NCBI GenBank assembly: GCA_900314365.1
Contig: OMVH01000265.1
Coordinates: 1-9,350 of the forward strand
Length of the DNA: 9,350 nucleotides
Direction of reading: 5' to 3'
Source of the DNA: an uncultured Prevotella sp.
GTDB lineage: Bacteria; Bacteroidota; Bacteroidia; Bacteroidales; Bacteroidaceae
Shown: positions 1 to 6,339 of the stretch, one piece after another
Position numbering within the stretch: position 1 is the stretch's first letter
Layout of the letters: every line of letters begins with the position of its first letter
The notes under the pieces: model-generated
What the model was told of the DNA's origin: nothing
Databases searched by the model: none
Seen by the model: the letters and a program-made list of their open reading frames with translations, nothing else
Made by a program: the position numbers and the translations under genes

Positions 1-1
1 C

Positions 2-184
2 ATTACCAAACGCCTCAAGAGAAAGCTCTCGCGTGAGGACTTTGAAAGCATCAAGGAAAAAGTGCAACACTTCAACATCCCGGTTACAATAGACAACATC
101 GGTCTGTATTATTGCAAGGACGCTGAACACAGATATTATAGGGAGATTAGCAGGTGCGATTTTCCAGCACCTGCACAATATTGA
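2..184 (+). CDS. 3' end of an unidentified protein gene (partial)
   Basis: An open frame enters from the left edge and ends at a TGA at 182-184, giving the last 60 residues of a protein. I do not recognise it. The peptide is hydrophilic, with a basic start (ITKRLKRKLSRED), a likely helix (FESIKEKVQHF), and a Tyr- and Cys-containing tail (GLYYCKDAEHRYYREIS) ending in PAPAQY. It has no membrane segment. The basic and helical character would suit a nucleic-acid-binding or recombinase-type protein, but no motif supports this. The opposite strand is also open across the same codons; it has no ATG there and reads as a less protein-like, hydrophobic peptide, so I prefer the plus strand. The gene would run towards mnmE. 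An 8-bp inverted repeat (150-157 with 167-174) lies inside its last codons. Confidence 0.38.
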   Translation: MTKRLKRKLSREDFESIKEKVQHFNIPVTIDNIGLYYCKDAEHRYYREISRCDFPAPAQY

Positions 185-254
185 TTGCAGGAATGTAGAA
201 TGCGTCGGATCGAGTAGGAGGTAATGGTCCCATCAAAGGACAGCAGCGTACCGC

Positions 255-273
255 GATAGGGTTCTCCCCTATC
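255..273 (+). terminator. possible weak terminator of the left-edge gene
   Basis: A perfect 7-bp inverted repeat, GATAGGG (255-261) and CCCTATC (267-273), encloses the 5-nt loop TTCTC. It is followed by CCTTATATGTTT, which is only moderately T-rich. It lies 70 nt after the stop of the left-edge frame and points the same way, so it could end that transcript. The poor U-run keeps confidence low. Otherwise 185-324 shows nothing I can assign. An 11-codon frame after AGGAGG near 216 has too short a spacer and is too small to claim. Confidence 0.35.
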
Positions 274-324
274 CCTTATATGTTTCACTTATTCTGTCTA
301 TAATTCGAAATATAACTTATCAAA

Positions 325-356
325 TTTGGTAGTCCAAAAGCAAATCGCTAACTTTG
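325..356 (+). promoter_or_regulatory. Bacteroidota-type promoter (-33 TTTG, -7 TAACTTTG)
   Basis: TAACTTTG at 349-356 matches the Bacteroidota -7 consensus TAnnTTTG exactly. TTTG at 325-328 lies 20 bp upstream, which is the expected -33 element and spacing for the primary sigma factor of this phylum. Transcription would begin near 361-364. No protein gene lies downstream on this strand before the terminator at 422-451, so the promoter appears to serve a non-coding transcript. The -33 box sits inside a small inverted repeat, TTTGG (325-329) and CCAAA (334-338), and inside the palindrome CAAATTTG (321-328). Either could be an operator, but both are short. Confidence 0.6.
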
Positions 357-361
357 CAAAA

Positions 362-452
362 GGATAAAACCAGTGCACCTGTTAATTGCGATTTTCAGAC
401 TGCACTATAAAAGGAACTGATAGGGATTGCCTAAGCGACAATCCCTTTTTTC
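362..452 (+). ncRNA. candidate free-standing small RNA, about 90 nt
   Basis: The segment is bounded by a perfect promoter upstream and a strong U-tailed terminator, and it has no plausible open frame. Its 5' half can fold into one long hairpin at 372-406. AGTGCA (372-377) pairs with TGCACT (401-406), then CTG (379-381) with CAG (396-398), a U-U internal loop follows, and AAT (384-386) pairs with ATT (391-393) around TGCG, a UNCG-type tetraloop. A single-stranded A-rich linker (407-421) leads to the terminator hairpin. This order (structured 5' hairpin, linker, terminator) is typical of independent bacterial small RNAs. I cannot match it to a named family. The Rfam Bacteroidales-1 motif also combines this promoter type with a terminator, but I cannot test that here. 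It is not long enough for tmRNA or RNase P. A 15-codon GTG frame inside it has no start signal. Confidence 0.45.
422..451 (+). terminator. intrinsic terminator
   Basis: AGGGATTG (422-429) and CAATCCCT (439-446) form a perfect 8-bp stem with a 9-nt loop, followed at once by a run of six T (446-451). The U-run is on the plus-strand side, so it ends the small-RNA candidate. Read on the minus strand, the same stem lies about 30 nt past the mnmE stop but is followed by TATCAGTTCC. At best it is a weak or protective 3' hairpin for the mnmE operon. Confidence 0.78.
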
Positions 453-474
453 GTACCTCAAAGTCAAAGAGAAG

Positions 475-1845
475 CTATTTGCCGATGCAAAAGTGGCTAA
501 AAATAGAGTGAAGAGTCTCTGTAGGCGTAATTCTACTGACGCCTGTTATGTCTGCCAACGCATCTGAACAGAGGTGTAAATCCTCTGCTATTAAATCTGC
601 ACTGAGTTGAGAATCAAGGGCTTTTCTTACGCCAGTAATACTTTTATAAGCCCTGAGCAAAGCGTTATAATGGCGAGAATTGGTTACGATGATGCTGCTT
701 TCGTTGACATCCTGAATACCTGCCGATTCGTAAATTATATTACGCAATTCCGCGATTCCTTTACCTTTCTTTGCACTAATGGCACACACAGGATAATCAT
801 TATTCTTAAGTGAAGCCGTATGAAGGTCAGTCTTATTTTCAACAATAACAAGTGCCCTGCCTTTAACCTGCTGTTCTACAGTCTGAAAATCAGAGTCCAA
901 CTTACCATTATCAGTAACATAGAGTACGACTCTCGCCCCTTGTAGTTGCATGAACGTACGGTTTATACCGAGCAGTTCAATTTCATCATTTGTCGTACGA
1001 ATCCCTGCAGTATCAACAAACCTGAAGGTAATACCTTTTATTATAGTAGTTCCATCCACGATATCCCGCGTTGTTCCGGCAATTGGACTGACAATTGCTT
1101 TATCCTCCTGCAACAATTGGTTGAGAAGGGTAGACTTGCCGACATTCGTTGCTCCTACAATAGCGACGTTCACACCCTTTTTTAGTGCTTGCCCCGTCGA
1201 ATAAGAGTCTATCAGCTGGGATAGTTTTTTTTCAATGGTTTCTGCTATTTGCTTCAACTGATCACGGTCCGCAAATTCCAACTCCTCATGGTCGCTGAAA
1301 TCGAGTTCGAGCTCAATGAGAGAAGTCATCTTTAATAATTGTTCACGCAGATCAGCTAATTCGGAAGAGAAGTGCCCCTTCATTTGGCTGATGGCAGCTT
1401 GTTGACTGGCCTTGTTGGTTGAAGCCACAAGATCTGCAACAGCTTCGGCTTGCGACAAATCCATCTTTCCATTGAGATAAGCCCGCATGGTATACTCGCC
1501 GGGGCCTGCCTGCCGGCACCCTTTATCAATGAGTGCCTGAAGAACCTGCCCTAAGATATATTCAGATCCGTGACACGATATTTCCACACAATCCTCTCCA
1601 GTAAAGCTGTGAGGAGCCTTCCATAGACCCACTACAACATCATCAAGCAGGCCTCCCCTGGCATCGTAAAAATTGCCATAGTGCAACGAAGAAGGCTTTG
1701 CCTCTGACAGTCGCCCGCTAAAAAGGCTGTCAGTGATGGAAATGGCATTAGGCCCACTTAGTCTTACGATACCTATAGCGCCTCCGGCGGGGGTAGCCAA
1801 AGCGCAGATAGTAGAATGTTCAGATGCGTTCAAGTACTTTCTCAA
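475..1845 (-). CDS. mnmE: tRNA uridine-5-carboxymethylaminomethyl(34) synthesis GTPase MnmE (TrmE)
   Basis: With MnmG, this GTPase installs the carboxymethylaminomethyl group on the wobble uridine (U34) of certain tRNAs. At 456 residues it has the normal family length. The N-terminal tetrahydrofolate-binding domain (about 1-120) begins with TICALATPAGGAIGIVRLSG and includes GPGEYTMRAYLNGKMDL. A helical domain (about 121-220 plus the C-terminus) follows. The G domain has P-loop GATNVGKS (231-238), G2 TTRD (258-261), G3 DTAG (278-281), G4 NKTD (337-340) and a G5-like SAK (357-359). The protein ends in CIGK with the catalytic Cys453, so the gene is intact. No ATG or GTG is available. The TTG at 1845 is preceded by AAAGGA; a second TTG at 1833 would give MNASEHSTICALA, closer to the usual N-terminus. 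The start lies inside the upstream phosphorylase gene (26-nt or 14-nt overlap), suggesting translational coupling at the end of a four-gene run. Confidence 0.97.
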   Translation of the reverse strand: MRKYLNASEHSTICALATPAGGAIGIVRLSGPNAISITDSLFSGRLSEAKPSSLHYGNFYDARGGLLDDVVVGLWKAPHSFTGEDCVEISCHGSEYILGQVLQALIDKGCRQAGPGEYTMRAYLNGKMDLSQAEAVADLVASTNKASQQAAISQMKGHFSSELADLREQLLKMTSLIELELDFSDHEELEFADRDQLKQIAETIEKKLSQLIDSYSTGQALKKGVNVAIVGATNVGKSTLLNQLLQEDKAIVSPIAGTTRDIVDGTTIIKGITFRFVDTAGIRTTNDEIELLGINRTFMQLQGARVVLYVTDNGKLDSDFQTVEQQVKGRALVIVENKTDLHTASLKNNDYPVCAISAKKGKGIAELRNIIYESAGIQDVNESSIIVTNSRHYNALLRAYKSITGVRKALDSQLSADLIAEDLHLCSDALADITGVSRITPTETLHSIFSHFCIGK

Positions 1846-2692
1846 TAAGTCCTTTAATATCGTTCTTATAATTACTTTCGGCCTTATGCTTCAGTCTGTT
1901 GGCAATAACCATACAGCATGTCATCGCCTTATGTCCCATGAGCTGAGCCAGACCTTCAAGAGCCGAAGATTCCATTTCAAAGTTGGTTACCTTCAAACCC
2001 TTATATTCAAAATGCTCAATCTTCTCATTGAGCTTTGGATCCATAAGAGGCAATCGCAACTCACGTCCCTGAGGTCCGAAGAATCCTCCACAAGCAACAG
2101 TCACTCCTCGCACCATATCATCACAGGCGATACGTTGCACGAGTTCTGCATCAGATGTAGCCACATAGGGATTACCCATACGGAGGTTCCAGTCTACCTG
2201 TCGTTTGAATTCGGCTTCGAAATCAAGGTCAGAGGCATCATCGCGACCCGCATAGAAATTCAATAGTCCGTCGAAGCCCACACTTTTAACAGTAGCTATG
2301 TAAGTTCCAGTAGGTGTGTAGGGCTGCAGACCGCCACAAGTACCAATGCGGACAAGGGTTAGTGTGCGATGTATGTCTTTCTCTGTACGCGATGCAAAGT
2401 CTATATTTGCCAAGGCATCGAGTTCATTCATCACTATATCTATATTATCGCAGCCGATACCTGTTGACAGCACGGTCAGATGCTTGTCTTTGCACCATCC
2501 TGTCACGGTGTGGAATTCCCGGTTCTCACTACGAGCCTCTACCCTATCGAAATAGGATGCAACGAGTTCGACGCGGCCAGGATCTCCCACGAGAATCACC
2601 TTGTCCGCAAGATGCTCGGGCTTTACATGCAGATGAAAAATACTTCCATCTGAGTTGATGATTAGTTCAGATTCAGCAAAAAACTTCTTCAT
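1820..2692 (-). CDS. uridine phosphorylase-type nucleoside phosphorylase
   Basis: This is a cytosolic nucleoside phosphorylase of the NP-I family (290 residues). Such enzymes cleave a nucleoside with phosphate to free base and (deoxy)ribose-1-phosphate, in salvage. Visible motifs are the phosphate-binding GDPGR (36-40), STGIGCDNIDIV (76-87), RIGTCGG (115-121) and the ribose-binding NFEMESSAL (237-245). Two features favour a pyrimidine enzyme. GPQGR (206-210) supplies Q208-x-R210 where E. coli uridine phosphorylase uses Q166-x-R168 to hold uracil. VIANR (262-266) resembles the Udp motif VIVNR rather than the Asp-containing loop of purine nucleoside phosphorylases. The N-terminus is about 20 residues longer than in E. 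coli Udp. The ATG lies 16 nt after the PD40 gene, so co-transcription is likely. The 3' end contains the mnmE start. Substrate preference (uridine, thymidine or deoxyuridine) is inference. Confidence 0.88.
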   Translation of the reverse strand: MKKFFAESELIINSDGSIFHLHVKPEHLADKVILVGDPGRVELVASYFDRVEARSENREFHTVTGWCKDKHLTVLSTGIGCDNIDIVMNELDALANIDFASRTEKDIHRTLTLVRIGTCGGLQPYTPTGTYIATVKSVGFDGLLNFYAGRDDASDLDFEAEFKRQVDWNLRMGNPYVATSDAELVQRIACDDMVRGVTVACGGFFGPQGRELRLPLMDPKLNEKIEHFEYKGLKVTNFEMESSALEGLAQLMGHKAMTCCMVIANRLKHKAESNYKNDIKGLIEKVLERI

Positions 2693-2708
2693 AATTGGTT
2701 CATTAGGT

Positions 2709-3827
2709 TCATTTTCCCAGGGCGGTAATCTCCTGGTTTCTTATTTTTTTCTCAGTCTCATGTATATCTGTGCGTAGTTTCTGTACTTTCTGTTCCAAAG
2801 AGCTCAAAGCGGCAACTTCATTAGCCGGACGCTTCAAATGAAAATTGTCCCGGGCACTTGCAAGCTGCGACTCTTCTTTTTTCAGCATTTGTTTCATTTC
2901 CAAGAGTTGAGCATAGCCCTTACGAGCTGAGGGTGATTTGAATTCAGAAGTAAAATGATAAGTGTGGTTATCGTTGATGATAAATGTCATGCGGTCAGCC
3001 TGCTCACTCACGTTGTTACGCTGCAGGGTTGCAGTCAGCCGCCTGAGAGCCGCATCCACGTCACCATACTGCCACGTCTCACGGATACTATGCAAATCAG
3101 CCAAACTACGCAACTTCGCTTCGGGCAGGTTGTCGGCCTCATAGCTCTGCCGGGAAGCAGAAGTTGCAAAAGTATAGACGCACACTTTGCCAGCCGGCTG
3201 CCAGCGGTCGCTCACCAGCCAGCCAAGCGAATCAAGGTCATCGATTGCTATCATATACTCATTGAAACGGGAGTTGAAAGGCAGTCCAAGGTTATCAGGC
3301 TTATAATATTTACTTGAGTCGCTGTTGAAGACCGTCATGAATACGTCATACCCTCCCAGACTGTTCTTTCCTTTAGCAGCAAAGTAGAGTGTCACTCCGT
3401 CGGAAGCTACGAAGGGGTGGTCGGGCTGGTCATAAGCATCACTGATACCCTCTATGGGTTGTGGTTCCGTCCACTTACCCTCCAGTTTGTCTGAGGTATA
3501 GAGAATGCGTGATGCCGAGTCTCCCATAGCTATATAACGCCTGTTGCCATACTCATTAGTATAGATGGCATCGCCTTTTCGCTCGCTCACCTCACCCATC
3601 TCCCTGCTCAACGGAATATAATAGAGAAAAGAGTCTTTATCCACCACTATACTATCAATGAAGAGCACCTTGGCCGTAGCAGGAAGCATGAGTTGATAGA
3701 GTGGGTTCACTGCAGGTTTCTTTTCAATGTGAGCAGGCTTGACTGGAGTCTTCGCCCTGCGACTTTGGGCGTTTATTCCTACCCAACAAGTAAGGAATGC
3801 AAAAACAAGGAAAAGTATTCTTTTCAT
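2709..3827 (-). CDS. exported PD40 (WD40-like beta-propeller) repeat protein with C-terminal coiled coil
   Basis: The protein has 372 residues and unknown function. Residues 1-20 form a typical Sec signal peptide (basic MKR, a hydrophobic stretch, then INA before QS), so it should be periplasmic or surface-attached. Cys14 does not sit in a good lipobox (FLTC). A clear PD40 motif spans about 137-165, with HPFVASDGVTLYFAA followed by GGYDVF. A degenerate second copy at about 189-208 contains NEYMIAIDD and ends GWLVSDR. Such repeats build partial beta-propellers and in Bacteroidota often sit in envelope proteins, including some associated with OmpA-like domains or type IX secretion. No OmpA domain or TPR is evident here. 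The C-terminus (about 305-365) is rich in Lys, Glu and Gln with heptad-like Leu spacing and is probably a coiled coil. The gene lies 18 nt after the oxidoreductase fusion and 16 nt before the phosphorylase, so it is probably in one operon. Why an envelope protein sits among metabolic genes is not evident. Confidence 0.82.
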   Translation of the reverse strand: MKRILFLVFAFLTCWVGINAQSRRAKTPVKPAHIEKKPAVNPLYQLMLPATAKVLFIDSIVVDKDSFLYYIPLSREMGEVSERKGDAIYTNEYGNRRYIAMGDSASRILYTSDKLEGKWTEPQPIEGISDAYDQPDHPFVASDGVTLYFAAKGKNSLGGYDVFMTVFNSDSSKYYKPDNLGLPFNSRFNEYMIAIDDLDSLGWLVSDRWQPAGKVCVYTFATSASRQSYEADNLPEAKLRSLADLHSIRETWQYGDVDAALRRLTATLQRNNVSEQADRMTFIINDNHTYHFTSEFKSPSARKGYAQLLEMKQMLKKEESQLASARDNFHLKRPANEVAALSSLEQKVQKLRTDIHETEKKIRNQEITALGK

Positions 3828-3845
3828 ATTCTGAGACTTAATAAA

Positions 3846-6191
3846 TTATGAGAGCAGTTTTTTACTCATTCCGGCAGCAGCCCTTCGACCGTCGCCCATA
3901 GCAAGAATCACCGTTGCGCCGCCCCTTACAATGTCGCCACCGGCGTAGAGGTCGGAGCGAGAACTCTGCATAGCATCGTTAACAACAATGGTGTTCTTGC
4001 GCGTAAGTTCAAGGCCCTTTACTGATTTTGGAACCAGCGGATTAGGACTTACTCCCACGGCCACAATCACCTGGTCACAGTCAATAGTTACAGTTTCGCC
4101 CGTAGGTACAGGCCTGCGTCGTCCGCTTTCATCAGGCTCGCCCAATTTCATGACATCGAGCACAGCAGCCTTCACACAACCATTGTCATCACCAATATAT
4201 TCTTTGGGATTGTGGAGCATCATGAAGTGGATACCTTCCTCCTTGGCATGCTTCACCTCCTCCAGTCGGGCAGGCATTTCTGCTTCTGAGCGACGGTATA
4301 CAAGCGTCACATCCGCACCCAATCGCTTGGCAGTACGGCAAGAGTCCATAGCCGTGTTCCCTCCGCCAACAACAAGTACATGGTGTCCTATGTTAATAGG
4401 TGTATCGGTGTCAGGATTAGCTGCGTCCATAAGATTCACGCGTGTAAGATATTCATTCGATGACATTACGTTGATGAGATTCTCGCCAGGTATGTCCATG
4501 AAGCGAGGCAATCCGGCTCCAGAACCAACAAAAATTCCCTTGAAGCCCTTGTTCTCAAGCTCTTCTATCGTTATGGTTTTGCCTACGATGACATCCGTCA
4601 GAAAGTGCACCCCCATTTTGCGGAGATTATCTATCTCGACATCGACAATGCGGTTGGGAAGACGGAATTCCGGTATACCATATTTTAATACTCCCCCTAT
4701 TTCGTGAAGAGCCTCAAAAACATATACCTCAAATCCTTTCTTCACCATGTCACCTGCAAAGCTTAAACCGGAAGGTCCGGAGCCCACTACTGCCACCTTG
4801 ATTCCATTGTCAGGAGCCACCTGCGGCAGTACGGCCTCTCCGCTCTCACGCTCATAGTCAGCAGCAAAACGTTCAAGGTAACCAATGGCTACAGGCTGTT
4901 CGTTCATCTTCAAATGAATACATTGGCTCTCACATTGCTTCTCCTGTGGACAGACTCGTCCACACACGGCAGGCAAAGCTGAAGTCATCTTCAGCACACG
5001 GGCTGCTCCAATAAAATCTTTGCGCTCGATGTTCTTAATGAATGAGGGAATGTTGATACTGACAGGGCATCCTTCCACGCAGCCTGGCTTGGCACAGTCA
5101 AGGCAGCGGTGAGCTTCTCTGACAGCCATCTCCGGAGTGAGTCCTTTGTTGACTTCCTCAAGACGAGTAGTAGCTCTGTAGACAGGATCGAGTTCCGGCA
5201 TGACAACTCTTGAAATAGCCTTTCGCTCCTTCGGTGACATCGCCTTGCGCAGCTCGATACGCCAGGAGGCATTTCTATCGGTAAGAACTGCCTCATCATC
5301 TTGCGCAACATCTGTAGCCGGACACTCTTTGGCTGTGACTTCAGAGGCAGTCGTATTGCCAGTGGGCTCAATGTGGTCTTTTAAGTTCGCCATCTCTTCC
5401 TGTTCCACCCCTTTGAAAGTACGCATACGTTCAAACATTTCCGTCCAATCAACCTGGTCACCGTCAAATTCGGGTCCGTCAATGCAGACGAATCTCGTCT
5501 TCCCTCCGATAGTCAGGCGACATGCTCCGCACATTCCGGTACCGTCGACCATAATGGTATTGAGCGACACATCATTAGGAATGCCGTATTTCCTTGCCAT
5601 GAGCGAGCAGAATTTCATCATCACGGGAGGACCAATGGCCAGCACTTTGTCAATATGTTCCCGCTTTATGACCTTCTCAAGTCCAACGGTGACGACACCC
5701 TTCTCGCCCCAAGACCCGTCATCGGTCATAATAATCACCTCGTCACTGTAACGCCGCACCTCGTCAACCATTATCACAAGGTTCTTCGTTCTTCCAGCCA
5801 GTACACTCACCACACGATTGCCCGCCTTCTTGAGTGCAGTCAGGATAGGAAGGATGGCAGCAATGCCGATACCTCCACCCGCGCATACCACTGTTCCATA
5901 ATATTGGATATTAGAAGGCGTACCAAGAGGACCAACGATATCACGGACACTGTCTCCCACGTTAAGCCGACAGAATTTGGTCGAAGAAAGTCCGACCTCT
6001 TGCACCACAAGGGTGAGAGTTCCCTTTTCGGCATCACTCTCTGCGATAGTGTAGGGTACACGCTCACTCCGCTCGTCCACGCGGAGGATGATAAAGTTGC
6101 CCGGCTTGCAGCTTCGGGCTATCAGCGGTGCTTCAACCTCAAGGCAGAACACCTTCTCGCTGAACTGTTGTTTATTAACGATGCGAAACAT
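3846..6191 (-). CDS. NfnS-NfnL-like fusion (dihydroorotate dehydrogenase B NAD-binding subunit / NADPH-dependent glutamate synthase small subunit-like)
   Basis: This 781-residue cytosolic iron-sulfur flavoprotein joins two proteins that are separate in many bacteria. Residues 1-260 form a ferredoxin-reductase-like module with FAD motif RVPYTIAES (44-52), NAD-binding AGGGIGIAAILP (104-115) and a [2Fe-2S] site at D216, C221, C224 and C236. Residues about 265-320 are an acidic linker. Residues about 320-781 resemble GltD/NfnL. They carry cysteines for two [4Fe-4S] clusters (363, 366, 371, 375; 410, 414, 420, 424), FAD motif VAVVGSGPSGLS (466-477), NADP motif VVGGGNTAMDS (607-617) and an FAD-closing GGDIVRGGA (751-759). 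Database names cite dihydroorotate dehydrogenase or glutamate synthase, but no pyrD or gltB partner lies here. The Asp cluster ligand points to an NADH-dependent ferredoxin:NADP oxidoreductase (Nfn). That would couple NADH, NADPH and ferredoxin by electron bifurcation. This activity is inference. It is the first gene of the four-gene run, 148 nt after the transporter, and has an ATG start. Confidence 0.9.
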   Translation of the reverse strand: MFRIVNKQQFSEKVFCLEVEAPLIARSCKPGNFIILRVDERSERVPYTIAESDAEKGTLTLVVQEVGLSSTKFCRLNVGDSVRDIVGPLGTPSNIQYYGTVVCAGGGIGIAAILPILTALKKAGNRVVSVLAGRTKNLVIMVDEVRRYSDEVIIMTDDGSWGEKGVVTVGLEKVIKREHIDKVLAIGPPVMMKFCSLMARKYGIPNDVSLNTIMVDGTGMCGACRLTIGGKTRFVCIDGPEFDGDQVDWTEMFERMRTFKGVEQEEMANLKDHIEPTGNTTASEVTAKECPATDVAQDDEAVLTDRNASWRIELRKAMSPKERKAISRVVMPELDPVYRATTRLEEVNKGLTPEMAVREAHRCLDCAKPGCVEGCPVSINIPSFIKNIERKDFIGAARVLKMTSALPAVCGRVCPQEKQCESQCIHLKMNEQPVAIGYLERFAADYERESGEAVLPQVAPDNGIKVAVVGSGPSGLSFAGDMVKKGFEVYVFEALHEIGGVLKYGIPEFRLPNRIVDVEIDNLRKMGVHFLTDVIVGKTITIEELENKGFKGIFVGSGAGLPRFMDIPGENLINVMSSNEYLTRVNLMDAANPDTDTPINIGHHVLVVGGGNTAMDSCRTAKRLGADVTLVYRRSEAEMPARLEEVKHAKEEGIHFMMLHNPKEYIGDDNGCVKAAVLDVMKLGEPDESGRRRPVPTGETVTIDCDQVIVAVGVSPNPLVPKSVKGLELTRKNTIVVNDAMQSSRSDLYAGGDIVRGGATVILAMGDGRRAAAGMSKKLLS

Positions 6192-6282
6192 TAGCTTCTA
6201 TTTAGTTTAAGATTTCAAGGTCTATATCAAAGTCCGACCGAATGCGCTCTTCAGTACTTTATGACTTAAGGCTAAGTTTTCC

Positions 6283-6310
6283 AGTCAGGATTACATATCG
6301 TAATTTGACT
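6283..6310 (-). other. interrupted stem-loop in the gap before the NfnAB-like gene
   Basis: The 148-nt gap (6192-6339) between the transporter stop and the fusion gene start holds AGTCA (6283-6287) pairing with TGACT (6306-6310). Inside it, ATTAC (6290-6294) pairs with GTAAT (6300-6304) around a 5-nt loop. That gives ten base pairs broken by a small bulge. A second weak hairpin, ACTTA (6264-6268) and TAAGT (6273-6277), is adjacent. Neither has a U-run on either strand, so they are not standard terminators. They could be 3' structure of the transporter mRNA or leader structure of the fusion gene. I found no clean TAnnTTTG box in the gap, so whether the fusion gene has its own promoter remains open. 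Confidence 0.3.
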
Positions 6311-6339
6311 TGCCACATACATCACCCGTCATTCATCCC

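Noticed and set aside
150..174. Perfect 8-bp hairpin as a terminator of the left-edge frame
   Set aside because: It lies before the stop codon and is followed by ACAATATTGATT, with no T-run.
216..257. AGGAGG followed by ATG and an 11-codon frame in the left gap
   Set aside because: The spacer is only two bases, the frame is tiny, and Shine-Dalgarno use is weak in this phylum.
375..422. A 15-codon GTG frame inside the small-RNA candidate
   Set aside because: It has no ribosome-binding signal, a non-ATG start, and lies across the predicted hairpin.
3785..3827. Lipoprotein signal with Cys14 in the PD40 protein
   Set aside because: FLTC lacks the small residue before Cys, and INA-QS gives a better signal peptidase I site.
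3988..4707. A 239-codon plus-strand frame opposite the fusion gene
   Set aside because: It is a shadow of a well-supported gene, with Ser-, Thr- and Pro-rich low-complexity content and no motif.
5200..5751. A 183-codon plus-strand frame opposite the fusion gene
   Set aside because: It overlaps the cluster-binding and linker coding regions of the real gene and shows no protein family features.
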